This document shows, in pieces, positions 10,344 through 21,600 of a stretch of DNA of 64,000 nucleotides. The position numbers and the translations under genes were made by a program. The stretch's first letter is position 1. The number at the start of each line of letters is the position of its first letter. Under the pieces are notes generated by a model, which saw only the letters and a program-made list of their open reading frames with translations, did no database searches and was not told the origin of the DNA. The stretch comes from Talpa occidentalis (lineage: Eukaryota; Chordata; Mammalia; Eulipotyphla; Talpidae): positions 87,367,106 to 87,431,105 of the forward strand of contig NW_023601433.1 in NCBI RefSeq assembly GCF_014898055.3, in the 5' to 3' direction.

Positions 10344-10349
10344 TTTAAT
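10344..10349 (-). terminator. PITPNM2: Distal poly(A) signal ATTAAA of PITPNM2
   Basis: Plus-strand tttaat is ATTAAA on the minus strand. It is the last plausible signal before the ARL6IP4 3' end, which leaves the two convergent genes roughly 0.5 kb apart. Confidence 0.65.
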
Positions 10350-11065
10350 CGGTGTATCAGACAGTGACACTGTATACAGAGCACACTCAGGCCCAACGGT
10401 GCAGGGACAGCAGGGGTGGGGGGAGTCAGGACACTGCTACGGGGGGCCCAGACAGACAGACAGACAGAAGGGGAGGGGGCCGAGACGTGGAGACTGCAAC
10501 GTGACGGGGCAGGCAGCTCAGACGAGCTGGGAAGGGCGGGTCTCCGCTGAACCCCTCTTTAGAAACCAGAGGACAGGTGGGGTGGGGGGCTGAGGCCGGG
10601 GCGGGCGGGAGCGGGACTAAGGCTCTACTCTAAGAGGCCTGGGTGGGGTGGCAGCTGGCAAGGCCTGCCTCACCCTTTGGTTACGACTGGTCAGGCCTGA
10701 GCCCTGCGGCTCAGCACCCAACGCTGTAAACATTTTTGGTATTTTTAAAGGACTCTGCCCTCCCTCTCTTAGTTTCTGTAAAATTGGTGCTTCCTCAAGA
10801 GGAGAATGTGCCAAAAGGAATCTTAGGGGGGCAGAAAGCAGACCTGGATATAGAAGAGACGTCACGGGAGGGTGGGCTGCCCGTCTCACCACCTATGGCT
10901 AAGGGCCCCCGGGAGAGGCCCAGGGGTCTATTGCTGTTGTCCTTGGCATGGCTGGCGCTGGGCAGGCAGGCGGGCAGGGGAGCACAGAGTCTGGGGAAGT
11001 GGCCTGTAGGGAGGGGCCGAGCCCTCTGCCCACAAGACCTCCTCAGGCCAGGAGGCCTCCCGGCC

Positions 11066-11071
11066 TTTATT
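11066..11071 (-). terminator. PITPNM2: Candidate proximal poly(A) signal AATAAA of PITPNM2
   Basis: Plus-strand tttatt is AATAAA on the minus strand, about 1.9 kb after the stop codon. Its use would remove the distal 0.7 kb of the 3' UTR, including a miR-30-type site. Confidence 0.5.
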
Positions 11072-12959
11072 GCAGGCCAGGCCGAGACTGCAGGGGCTCC
11101 CCCCCCCACCCCCCCACCCCCGATGGCTGGTCACCGAGGCGGCAGGCGGGGTGAGGGGGACTGAGGGAGGAGGAGGCACTGGCCACAGGGCCACCGGCCG
11201 GGCTGTGATTGTCAGGCCAAGCGATACCCGCCGGGGGGCGAGGGGGCAGATATTGCACTTTCACTGCAACAGTTACGTTAAAAGTTGGTCCATAAAATAA
11301 TCGTTGCTTTATACATAACGCCTGAAACAACAACAAGAAGCTACATCTTAAATATGAATAAACCCTGAAGGTCCCATCCCTCCAGACTTTTTTCTCTGAA
11401 CAAAATAAATAGCTTTCACTCTGTATAGACCCACTTTTGCAGAACATTTACACAACCCTTTGGCTGTACATATCTACACACGGGAAAATGTCAACATCGA
11501 CCGGTGTGCCTCCCTGTCCCGGCGTGGGGGCCTGAGGTCGTATCCAGGTTGGCAGCAGCCTCTCAGAGATGGAGCCTGTGGGCCCGGCAGGGGTCCGTTC
11601 CCCCCCCCCCCCGCACCCTTCCCCCATCCCCAATCTTGGAGCAGATGGAGCAGCAGAGGGGCTGCCCTGAGCCGAGAGCCACGGCTGAGCTCTGGGTAAT
11701 GCTGGGGAAGGAGGGTCAAGGCTCGGACCTGGCATGCAGGATGGCACGGTCCTTACCAGGTGGGAGGTGGCATCGTGGCTGCCTGCCCTTAAGCTAACAA
11801 AGCTAGTTGTGACTCTTAGATTCGGCATCGAAAAGGAATTGGCGTTAAAAAAATCTAAGTGTGTGCCCCACCCGTCCCAGAGTAGAAATTCAGTGGAATT
11901 CACGGGGTCAGGTGAGGCAGGGAGCCCTGCCACGTGGGCAGAGGGCAGGGCCCCGGGACCCAGAACCAGGCTGGACTCCATCACAGTGCTGGGTGTTTTC
12001 ATGTGGAGGGGCTGCGCTTGGTACTGAAAGAGTTAAGAAACGGAAGCAGCCAAGGATTGCTCATTAAAAAAACCTCATAGAAATCAGGTCGGAGTAGAAA
12101 GGTGTAGAAACGCAGAAGGGCCGCAGGAGGGCCGAGGCTGGGGCCTTGAGTGACGGCAGGCGAGGAGCAGAAGAGGAGCCAGGCCGGGCCAGGCCCCACA
12201 GCCTGAGGCGGGGCTGCTCAGGAGCCGGCTCTGGCCTCGCAGGCCCTGTCGCCCGGGCTGCGCCCGGGGACATGGATGACCCAGGCCTGCAGCTGGGCTG
12301 GGCTCCAGGTGGGGCAGGTGGACAGGTGGGCGGGGGTCCAGTGCTGCAGAAATGAAGATATGGCCTTCTCTCCTCTCTGACAAGGCGAGCTGCCCTGGAG
12401 CCTTCCGAGCGGCCACAGGTCCTGGATCAGCCAACTGAATTGTCACGCGTGTCAACAAGTCCGTAGCCATAGGAGATGATCATGGGTCTCCGCTCTCAGA
12501 AATCAGTGCAAAACCAGTGAGGTTAAACAGTTGAGTAACTTAAATTAACAAGAAGCAGGCTGGACCCCATTGGAGGTGCTACCAAGGAGGACTGGGCCTG
12601 GGGGTCGCCGAGAGCTAGTGAATCGGGAGGTGGCAGGCTGGGCCCCGGCCTGGCGTCGGGATGCCAGAGGTCAAGGCAGGGCAAATGTCCAGGAGCATCT
12701 TCTGTGCCCGCCCATGTAGGGGACATGGCCCCTCCGTCCTCCTGAGGCTGGTTGTCCTGCCAGCTTCCACCAGCTGGAACCCCTCAGACCCAGGACATGA
12801 GGCACGGCTGAAGGGCTGCGTGTGACACGGAGTGTCCTCCGCCAGGCCCTGGGACAAACGTGTCCCCATCCGACTGCATGTGCCCAGGCCAGGCCTCCTG
12901 GCGGGGCTGGCCGCCCTGGCCTAGCACCATGGAGACCACAGCGCCTCCCCACCAGTGCC

Positions 12960-15679
12960 CTACTTGGGGCCCGCGGCTGTCCCTGGGTCCAGCCGGCCGG
13001 CCATGGTGCGGCCCCAGCAGCCGGCCGCCACGCTCATGCTGCGCTGGCCCCGCTGCTCGCCGTCCGCCTGGCCCTGCGTCCGCTCGTGCCGGTGGCCGGG
13101 CCCGCTAGGCTGGGCTGAGATGGTGCGGAGCAGGTGGTTCCGGGAGCGCAGAAAGTCGCCCTGACCGGGCAGGCCGAAGCTGCCCTTGCGCAGTGCCATG
13201 CGGGTGGCTGCGTTGCGAGCTGGCCGCGCCCGGTGATTGTACTTGAGCTGAGCCAGATGGGCCGCGTAGCCATCGGTGATGAACTGGGTCGGGAGGGGAG
13301 AGAGGCGAGGACAGTGGTCACGTGCAAGCTCTCGGGGCCTCCAGTCCCTGCTGCCTACCACGACGGGCCCGCTCACCTGGCACTGCTGCTGCAGCTTCTT
13401 GGTGGGCCGGCCCACGATGTAGATCTGCATGGGGGACAGGCTGATGGAGCTGTAGACCGCCACGTCCTTGGTGGAGCCGTAGGCCGCGTGCACGCGCAGG
13501 TGCAGCTATGGAGAAGACAGGTGTGGGCACCCAACCCGCCCCAGGCTAGACCCCGCCCAGACAGCTCCCCCACCCCAGACAGGCCCCGCCCGGCACCCAC
13601 CTCCGAGATGAGCAGCTTCAGGAAGTTGGCTTTGTGCCGCAGCGGGTCGTGCACCAGCCCGTCGCAGAAGGACACCACGCCGTGGGGGAAGTTGTGCTGG
13701 GCAAGCCACGCCACCACACGCTGCTTCTGCATGTCCGGCCGGCCAGTCACATAGATGATGAGGTAGCCCAGGTCCTGCCAGTGCCTGGGGGCGGGGGCAG
13801 GCCCGGGTGTCCACAGCTGCCCTGTTCTCCCTCCTGGGCCCCGTCTCCTTGGCCAGCCAGCCCCAGCTTGGGCCACCGAGAAGTGCCTCTCTGATCAGAT
13901 GGCAGCAGTGACGGCGGCAACGACAGGCCCGTGTGCCCACCTGTGACCCCACAGCTGCCCTCTCAGCTGCTGCAGCCGGCTTGTCGCCAGCCTCGCCTCC
14001 CCACCCACATCAGAGGTTAAATACCTGGCCCAGAGTCCCACAGGGTCAAGTGCCCCTCGCTGTGGCACCCAGGACCCTCCCTGCTCCACGCCCAGGCTCC
14101 AGAGTTTCCTCTGCGTGCCCCCCTCGTCCCTCTTGCCCACTCACCGCACCACATCCACGGCTCCAGCTCGCACTTTGGGGTCACTGCCCATGATGGACAC
14201 GCTGGCGGCAAAGGAGCCGTCGATGCTGAAGACCACAAACTCCGTGCCCTTGGGCAGCACGGTGATGTAGCTGTCGGCGAATGTGTGGTCTCCCCTGGGG
14301 GGGGGGCAGCTCATCAGAACCCCTGCCCTCGCTCCGGCCCCAGCCCGCTCCTGGCAGAGGCGCCTACCTGACCACCATCTTGACAGGGTAGACGCCCACG
14401 CCCAGGCGGTGCGCCTCGGGGATGGTGTAGGACACGCGGCCGCTGCTGTTGGTCACCAGCGTGTCCAGGTACAGCCACTCGCCCGAGGGCGGCTGCGTCA
14501 TAATGTGCACGTCCACCTGGGGGGGGTCGGTCATGGCAGGCTGTGCTCTCGGCCCCGCCGCTCCCCGCACCCCCGCTGGAGGGAGGCGAGGCAGGAGGCC
14601 CCCGGGTCCTCACCTTCTCCCCGGTCAGGGTGACCATGTCCAGGGGCCCGTACATGAACCGGCCCGTCAGGACCTGCGGCCCGTCCTCGTTGGCAACCGC
14701 GTCATTGATCCGGTGGTTGGCGGTCACGTTCTGGGGAGCGAAGGAGTGAGGCGGGGTTGGGATGGGAAGGAAGGGAATTGGGGGTCTCCCGAGCTCTGCT
14801 CAAGCCCCCCGGGCCTGAAGGGTGGGCACAGCTTAGAGCCAGCTGCCCAGGTCGGAGTCCAGCTTGGCCACGGAACTGCGCCGCCTTGGGGAAGTCGGGA
14901 AGCCTCACGGTGCCGGCCTGGCTGTCCGTGAGAAAGTGCTCCGGCCTCGCGGGCGGGAGGCTCAGGTAACCCCGCACCCTGCTCTGCCACTGGCTTCCCC
15001 ATCTGAAGATGGGGGCCTCCCGGGGGGAAGCCGCGTGGACCCTCACCCGCAGCTTCACGTGAGTCCGCTTGCGCTGCCACTTCTCCCTGGGCTTTGAGGG
15101 GGTGAACACCGAGACCTCCTTGCCGTCCAGCTCCAAGATGCTGGAGTTGTCGTGCCGCATGACCTGGCAGGGGACGGGCAGAGGCAGCCGTGAGGCACGC
15201 TCCCGGCCGGGGCCTTCTGTTTTGGAAGGCAGAAGCCAGCCACCCTGGGAGCCAGAAATACGGGCCTGTGAGGATTTGTGGTGACACTAACCCACTCTAG
15301 CCTATCTTCTGGACCCCCCACATTCACATCTGTCCCGCAAATGTGCAAATACAGTCACCCCATCTCGACGGCCCTGACAGTTCCTCCATCTTGCCTGCTC
15401 TGTGGTCTGACGGGGGTCAGAGGCAGGGGCCCACTGCCCTCCTTGGCTACGAAAAGGGGCCCTGTCATGGCAGTGACACTAGGGGCCCTCCCGAAGCCTG
15501 TGTGTGCCTGGAGGTGGGACCCCAGGGTACCTGTCTCAGCAGGAAGGAGACCACGTCCGTCGACTCCCAGTAGCTGGCATGGAAGAGGTGGGGCAGGGCC
15601 ACGGTGGGGAAGGCTGTCAGGGCGTCGGGGCAGTACAGGGCGTAGTCGATGCGCTTCTGGCCCCACCACTTGGCAGCAA
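12960..15679 (-). CDS. PITPNM2: PITPNM2 coding exons 18-25: LNS2 region and C-terminal tail
   Basis: Exons are 15531-15679, 15047-15163, 14614-14730, 14368-14516, 14145-14294, 13601-13784, 13377-13505 and 12960-13283. The LNS2 (Lipin/Ned1/Smp2) domain includes [20 protein letters not shown] (about 1,140-1,159), then [20 protein letters not shown] and [14 protein letters not shown]. The HAD-like first aspartate of the lipin DxDGT motif is Ser1144 (SIDGS), so phosphatidate phosphatase activity is not expected. The domain instead senses phosphatidic acid in this family. The final exon gives a basic Arg/Ser-rich tail of 107 aa. Confidence 0.95.
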
Positions 15680-18600
15680 CTGCCAGGAGGAGCGGCCGTG
15701 ACTGGGCTGGGCAGCGCCGGGCAGGGACCCGGAGGGTCACCTGGCCCTCAGGCCTGGCTTAGCCCCAAGAGCCCACCAAGGAAAAAGGCGCAAAGTACTG
15801 GGTGGCAGAGGGCTGGGGAGAGCGCGGGATGCCAGGCCAGTGTGCAAGCAGCTGCGTGCCCTCAGCCCGAGCCGCTCGGCTTTCCTCAAGGAGCTGGTGG
15901 GGTCGGGGGGACGGGACAAGCCCGATCCCTTGATCCCTTGATCCCGTGACGCCCTGTCCTGGGCCCCCGCCTCTGTCTGCCCCCAGAGCCCCGAGGCTGT
16001 GAGAGGCTTTGCAGAGGTGGAGCAACAATTCGGAGCCCAGAGCACAGCCTGCCATCCTCCTCAGCCTCCGGGAGCTGGACCCTCAAACCCGAAGGCCTGG
16101 GTGTGAATCTGGACTCCAGACAGGCCTGCGCAGCGCCCCCTGGTAGCTGCACGCAAGAGCTGCTCAGTAATCAGAACCCCTGTTTATAGGAGGGATTCTC
16201 TGGGCCGGGTCTGAAGCCTGCTGGGGAACCCCTGGGTCCTCACCCCGCTTCTTTCCCTACTCTGTGGGCACCCACAGTCAACTCCACCCATTCCTGCCGC
16301 CTCCCTGGATGGCTGAGTGCTCCTAGACCAAGCCTCCTCCAGCTCCCTGGTGAGGGCGAGGTGAGGTGGGGTCGGTAGGTGCCAGGATGGGGGTGCAGCA
16401 GGGGCGGCCTGGCAGTGAGACATGCCTAGAGACGGTGAGTGAGCCCAGCTAGAGAAGGGCGTGTGTGGGCGGAGGGCCTGCCCTGCCGGGTACCTTCTCT
16501 GATGTCCATGTCAGGGAAGTGGGGGGCCTTCTCCAAACCAGGGCTCAACCGCCTGGCCTGTGAACGGGCCCCTGGGGTGGTGGGGGATGGGGGAGGCAGG
16601 GCCAGCTGGGACAGGCGCCTGACGCTGGGGGTGTGGCTGAGTGGCCCTGGGGTCTCTGAGAAGTAAGAACAGTGGAGGACTCAGCCGCACGGGCTCCGCA
16701 GCACAGGAGGGACCCGGAGGGCAGCCGGGGCCTGGCCAAGACAGGCCTCCCTTCCGGGACAGCCATGCCAGGCCCTGCAGGGCCCTGGGGGAGTGAGAGG
16801 GCCGAGCAGGACTCTGCTTCCAGCTGCTGAGAAGCCCCTGAGAAGGGCAGGAGCCAACAGCAGAGGAGGCCTCAGACCCTCTGCCTCCTGGGGCAGCCTC
16901 CGGGGTGACCTCGCCCCCCTGGCCCTCTCAGCCCTCTCCAGCCCTCTCCCGCGGCCTTGTCCAGAACCAGCTCCTCAGCGTTCTCCCTCAGGGAGCAGGG
17001 GTGCCCTCTGCAGCGAGCACCCCTCCTCCCAGGCTCAGTGCCTCCCAGCTGTCCGGATGGCAGTGCCGGGCCAGGCCGTTCTAGCTCAGGGTCCTGCTGA
17101 GACCACGTTTCTAAGTCTCGGCCCCAGGGACCAGATCGCTCTTGGCTGTGGGGGCGTCCTGTGCCTCGGAGGGGGCTTGTATCACCCCCGGTCTCTACCC
17201 GCGCCTAGGTATCCAGACACAGTTCCTGGGGCCGAGCAAGGGGGCAGAGGGTCCTGCTCTGGCAGCGGGGGGTCCGGGGAGGCCGGCCGTGCTGCACTCA
17301 CTCTGGGCGATGCTGGACGCTGTGTAGCTCTCGGCCATGCCCGACACCTGGCTGGCGATGCTGATCTCACTGGCTCGGCGGAAACCGCGGGTGGTGGGCG
17401 CCGTGCCAGGCGAGGAGGGGGTGGTGTGCTCTTGGAAGACAGTGTTGTGAGCCTGGAGCGCATCCGCTGCAGGACAAGGACCGAGGCCTAAGTGTTAGAG
17501 GGGCCCGGCCCGGCCTGGCCCAGCCTCTAGCCCCCGAGCAGCGCCTGCGCCTGGCCTGGGGTGGGCAAGGCTGGCGCCTCCAGCTGCAGAGGAGCCCTGG
17601 CATCTGAGCACAGCTGGGAGTGGGGTGGGCCCAAGCGTGCCAGGGCCCATCTGCTCAGGGCCAGGAGGGCAGGGCACATAGCCGCGGCAGGGAAGAGAGG
17701 GCGGGGACAGGGACGGACAGACAGACCAACACAGACACAGCGGGCAGGGAGGCGAGGCAGCCAGGCTCAGGCCCCCCCTGGCCGCCCTTCTTATCCCGCA
17801 CGTGGCTCCTGACCTAGCCTCCCCTGCTTGGCTGCCAGGGCTCAGCCCAGCCCGTGTGACCCACAGCCCTTGGCAGCTTGCCCTGTGCTCGACGGGCGCT
17901 AACAACAGAGCTCTCAGGTGGCTGCCCAGGGCTGCACTCCGAAGCCACAGCCCTGGACATCCCTCACAAAGATGCCACGTGGCCTGGGCACCTGGGGGCA
18001 AAGGCAAGTGGAAGGCTGAGGCCAGGCTCCCCTGGGCCCAGGCAGAGGCAGGGCAGAGCAGGGAGAAGGGGGACCCACATCTAGAGGAGGTGCCTGAACT
18101 TCCTCACGAGGGAGGAGCTGGGACCCTACACTGGGAGCAAAGGCCCCTCCTGGGGCAGGGCCCGGGGCCCAGAGGGCAGGAGGCCTCACACACCCTCCTG
18201 GCTGCCACTGCCAGCCTCACAAAGCGGAGGAACCCCTGGCCGGCGCTGATGGGCTGGGGGACCACCCCCCCCCCCGAGGGCTCCTGGACCTCCTCCGCTT
18301 CAGGGCCCCCGTGGCCGTGCGCCAGGGAGCAGGGTCCAGGTACAGCGCGGGTCCCCGTAACCTGTCCTGCCGGGTCTCCACAAACTTGAGTGGCCAAGGA
18401 GGGCATGGGGGTGGTCCTGAGGACCAGGGGGCAGCCAGCCAAGCAGACACCGCCACGAGCAGGGGGGGTCACACACACTCAGCACAGCCCGGGCTCGGGC
18501 GGGGCCCGTCTTGCCAGGAGAGCGCGGGAACGGGGATGCTGGTTTCCAGGAAGCCATCCCCGGGCGGGAGAGGGGCCGGGGGGCCGCCCTCCAGGACCAG

Positions 18601-21600
18601 CTGGGGGTTTCTCTGCACGGTCTCGACTGGAAGCAGACAGGAGAGAACAGAGAGGACAAGAACGGACACTCGTGTGGGGCGTCGGGACACGCTGGACACA
18701 CACACACGCGGGCTTCTCGACTAGGACGTGACGAGACTCCAGGACACACGCCAGGGCCTGAGCGGACGCGGGGCCCTCGCGCTCACTCCCTGCCACCCCC
18801 CTGCCTTGTCCTCAGGTCATGGGCCCAGCCCAGGGCCGGCCACATCCCTTGGGGTCCCCAGTTCATGGGGCAGTGGGGAGTGGAGCCTGGTCCCCGGTCC
18901 CTGGCCCGTGAGACCCGTCTCTCCTGCCGCGCTGGGCTTGGTGGGGGGCCGGGGCGCCCGCACACACACGGGGTAGCCAGCGCAGAAGGGGCCGCCCCCC
19001 CTGCCTCCGGCGGGGCTTGGGGCTCACCGAGCAGCGCGGAGCAGCCGTCGCCCAGCGGGTAGCGCTGGTAGCGGGGGATGCTGAAGGGTGCCAGGGCGTG
19101 GAAGCGCCGCTCCAGCAGCGGCTCCAGGCGCGAGGCCGACGGGTCGGCGGGGTGGAAGAGGTTGTACACCTGCTGGCAGGCGGGCCGCAGCTGGAAAACT
19201 GGGGGGCAGGCGGCGGTCAGTCCCAGAGTCAGCTCCGCCCAAGGGGAGGGGGCCTGAGCCGTGGGACAGCAGGGGTGGGTGGGGGACGCCCAGGGCTGGG
19301 ACATGGAAAAACCCCAAATTGGGGTCTGTTTGGGGCCTTCCCCTTTGCGAACCCATTTGTTTTTTTGTTTTTTTTTTAATGAAAAAACAACTATTACGGC
19401 CGCGGTAAAGACTCTTTTTGAGTCCAGAGGGGAGAAGGCTGCCCTCCAGCCCAGGCCGCCAGCGCTCGGAGCATCTCCCGGGCCGCGGTCAGGGCAGGTG
19501 CGGCCCAGCTGTGTGGACGGAACCGGCCAGGCCGCGGCTGGCGCGACTGGGCTGCTGTGCTAAGCCCGTCCGGGCCGCACCCGGTTGCTAGGACCGCGGG
19601 CATGAACTACGGGTAGCGTGTGCCTCTGATCAAAACACACACCAACAGGTGTGCACGCCCTGTGACTGGAACTTTGTCCCCTGCCCCATTTATCACAAAA
19701 ATGTCGGAGCCTTTGCTCCGTACCCCTGATTCCGCCCCATTATTTTTAAATGGGGGGCGGGCAGATTCACCTGTCTGTCTGAGCCAGAATTTATTGACCA
19801 GCTCCGCTCTCCTCTGACGGAAGCTGAAGTTGATTCTGAGTTTTCTTTACAGATAACGTCACCATAACCGCTGTCCCAAAGCTTCTGTGCACTTTTGCAC
19901 AGGCCTCTACTGCCTCCATGGCTCCCTTCTTAACCGGGGGGTGCCAAACGGCCAGCCCGCTGCGGTCACCAGGGTCTCTGGAGCAGTGTAAAGCGGCACC
20001 CCCAGGGCTGGGAGGCCGCTGCTCGCGGAGGTTTTGAGAGGGTGTCTAAGAGCGTGTTCCTGACGGTGGGACCTCGGACTAGGGAGACTGGGTGTGCCTC
20101 CATCTGGCCCTGGGGGTGACATGGGAAGGGGCCTGGGATGTGGCCCCGGGCTCATGATAGGGGTCCACCAAGGTCCTCTGTCCAGCTCATGTACCCCACC
20201 CTGGCCCCATGGGGCTCTCACCATCCAAGGCGGGGATGACAGTCTTCCTCAAGGCCAGGACCAGCCCCAGTGGGCACCCGAAGAGGAAGAGGTCGGCAAT
20301 CTCAAAGTCAAACTTGCCCAGCGCCCCCGCACCGTCCAGCATGGTGGAGCTGCTCGAGCGGCGGGAGCCGGGCTCAGTCCTCAGCACCCTGGCGTGGAGG
20401 CTGCAGATGGGGCACACGAGAGCTCACGCCCGCCCTGCTCGGGCTAGCCCTCGGGCTTGGGCAAGCCTTGCCCCGTGTGCCTCCTGTCTGGGTCACCTCT
20501 GGTGACAGCCAGTCCCAACCTGTCTAAGGAGGTCAGTGCCTTGGGCCAGCTGCCCATCTCTGCCACACCCCTCCACCCTCAGGAGAGTGCTCCCCCACCT
20601 CAAGATGTCCCTTGCACTCGACAAGCCACTTTCTCCTGGCTGGAGAGTGTGGGCCAGCCCGGGCCTCCCAGGGCAGAGCTGGTGACTACCAGGATCACAG
20701 TGGCCACAGGTAAGGCCTGGTCTGCATCTTCATTCTCAGCTTCCCCCGCCACAGCCCTGGCCTCACCTGGCAGCGGGTCTCAGGGTCCCAGGCCCCCGCA
20801 GCCCTGCCCACCTGGACAGGAAGGCCTGGTGCTGCTGGATGGTGTCCAGCTCGTAGGTGGATGAGTCGCTCCTCTTGCGGGGCAGCTGCCTTTTGGGGTC
20901 CTCGGCGCCATTGCTTCGAGGGATGTCGATGTTGCTGCGGCTCAGGTGCCGGCTGCTCTCCAGGCCGCTGCCACCGCCAGAGCAGTGCGCCGCGTTCACC
21001 AGGATCCCAGGGGACAGCAGGTCAGTGTCCTGGAACGGCCCAAGCAGGCTCACTGATGTGACCACAGGCCTACCCCTCCAGTATCCTGGGAGCTGGGTGC
21101 TCCTGCCCGAGTCCAAGCCCAGAGGCCGCTGCCCAGACAGCTTCTTGCCAAGCCAGAGAAGGGAGAGCCGCGACTCCGGTGCTGCACCTGGCCTAGCCTG
21201 GCTCCCACAGGCCCTCCTCGCCTGCCAGGTGAGGGACTTGGCATCCTCTGTCCTCTGGCAAGCCCAGAGACCCCTCCAGCCCTCCCGGCACCGCACCGCC
21301 TTGCCCTGGGACCATGGGAGCTGCTACCTGTACGCTGGCTACGCTGCCCCGGCGGCTGCTGCTCTGGCTCTCGGACACCGGCTGGTTCCCATAGCACAGG
21401 GCGTCAAACGCCAGGATGCCCCCGACGCAGTCGCCGATCAAGCAGACCTGGGGGAGGGGTGTGGGGCTGAGCGCCATCCTGCTGGCTGGGGAGAGACCCC
21501 CCACCCCGACGCTCTGCTGCCTGTCCCCCACCACCCCACTCTGTGACTCACCTGCCCATTGAAGGTCATGCCTTCCTGGGACTTAATGAAGTCCCCGTAG

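Larger units (their letters stand above)
10325..12959 (-). other. PITPNM2: PITPNM2 3' UTR
   Basis: The stop codon of the last PITPNM2 exon is at 12,960-12,962. The untranslated region continues leftward to the distal ATTAAA (10,344-10,349 read on the minus strand), with cleavage expected near 10,325. Most of it is GC-rich, but an A/T-rich island covers about 11,250-11,470. An internal AATAAA (11,066-11,071 on the minus strand) may give a shorter form. No open frame in this stretch looks like a gene. The extent is inferred from the signals. Confidence 0.75.

Noticed and set aside
11251..11270. Plus-strand tattgcactt looking like the start of miR-92
   Set aside because: Only the first 10 nt agree and no hairpin is evident. 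It is better read as a target site in the minus-strand PITPNM2 transcript.
15925..15950. Three gatcccttg/gatcccgtg repeats that might suggest an array
   Set aside because: Only three very short units with no spacers. This is a local slippage repeat, not CRISPR or satellite.
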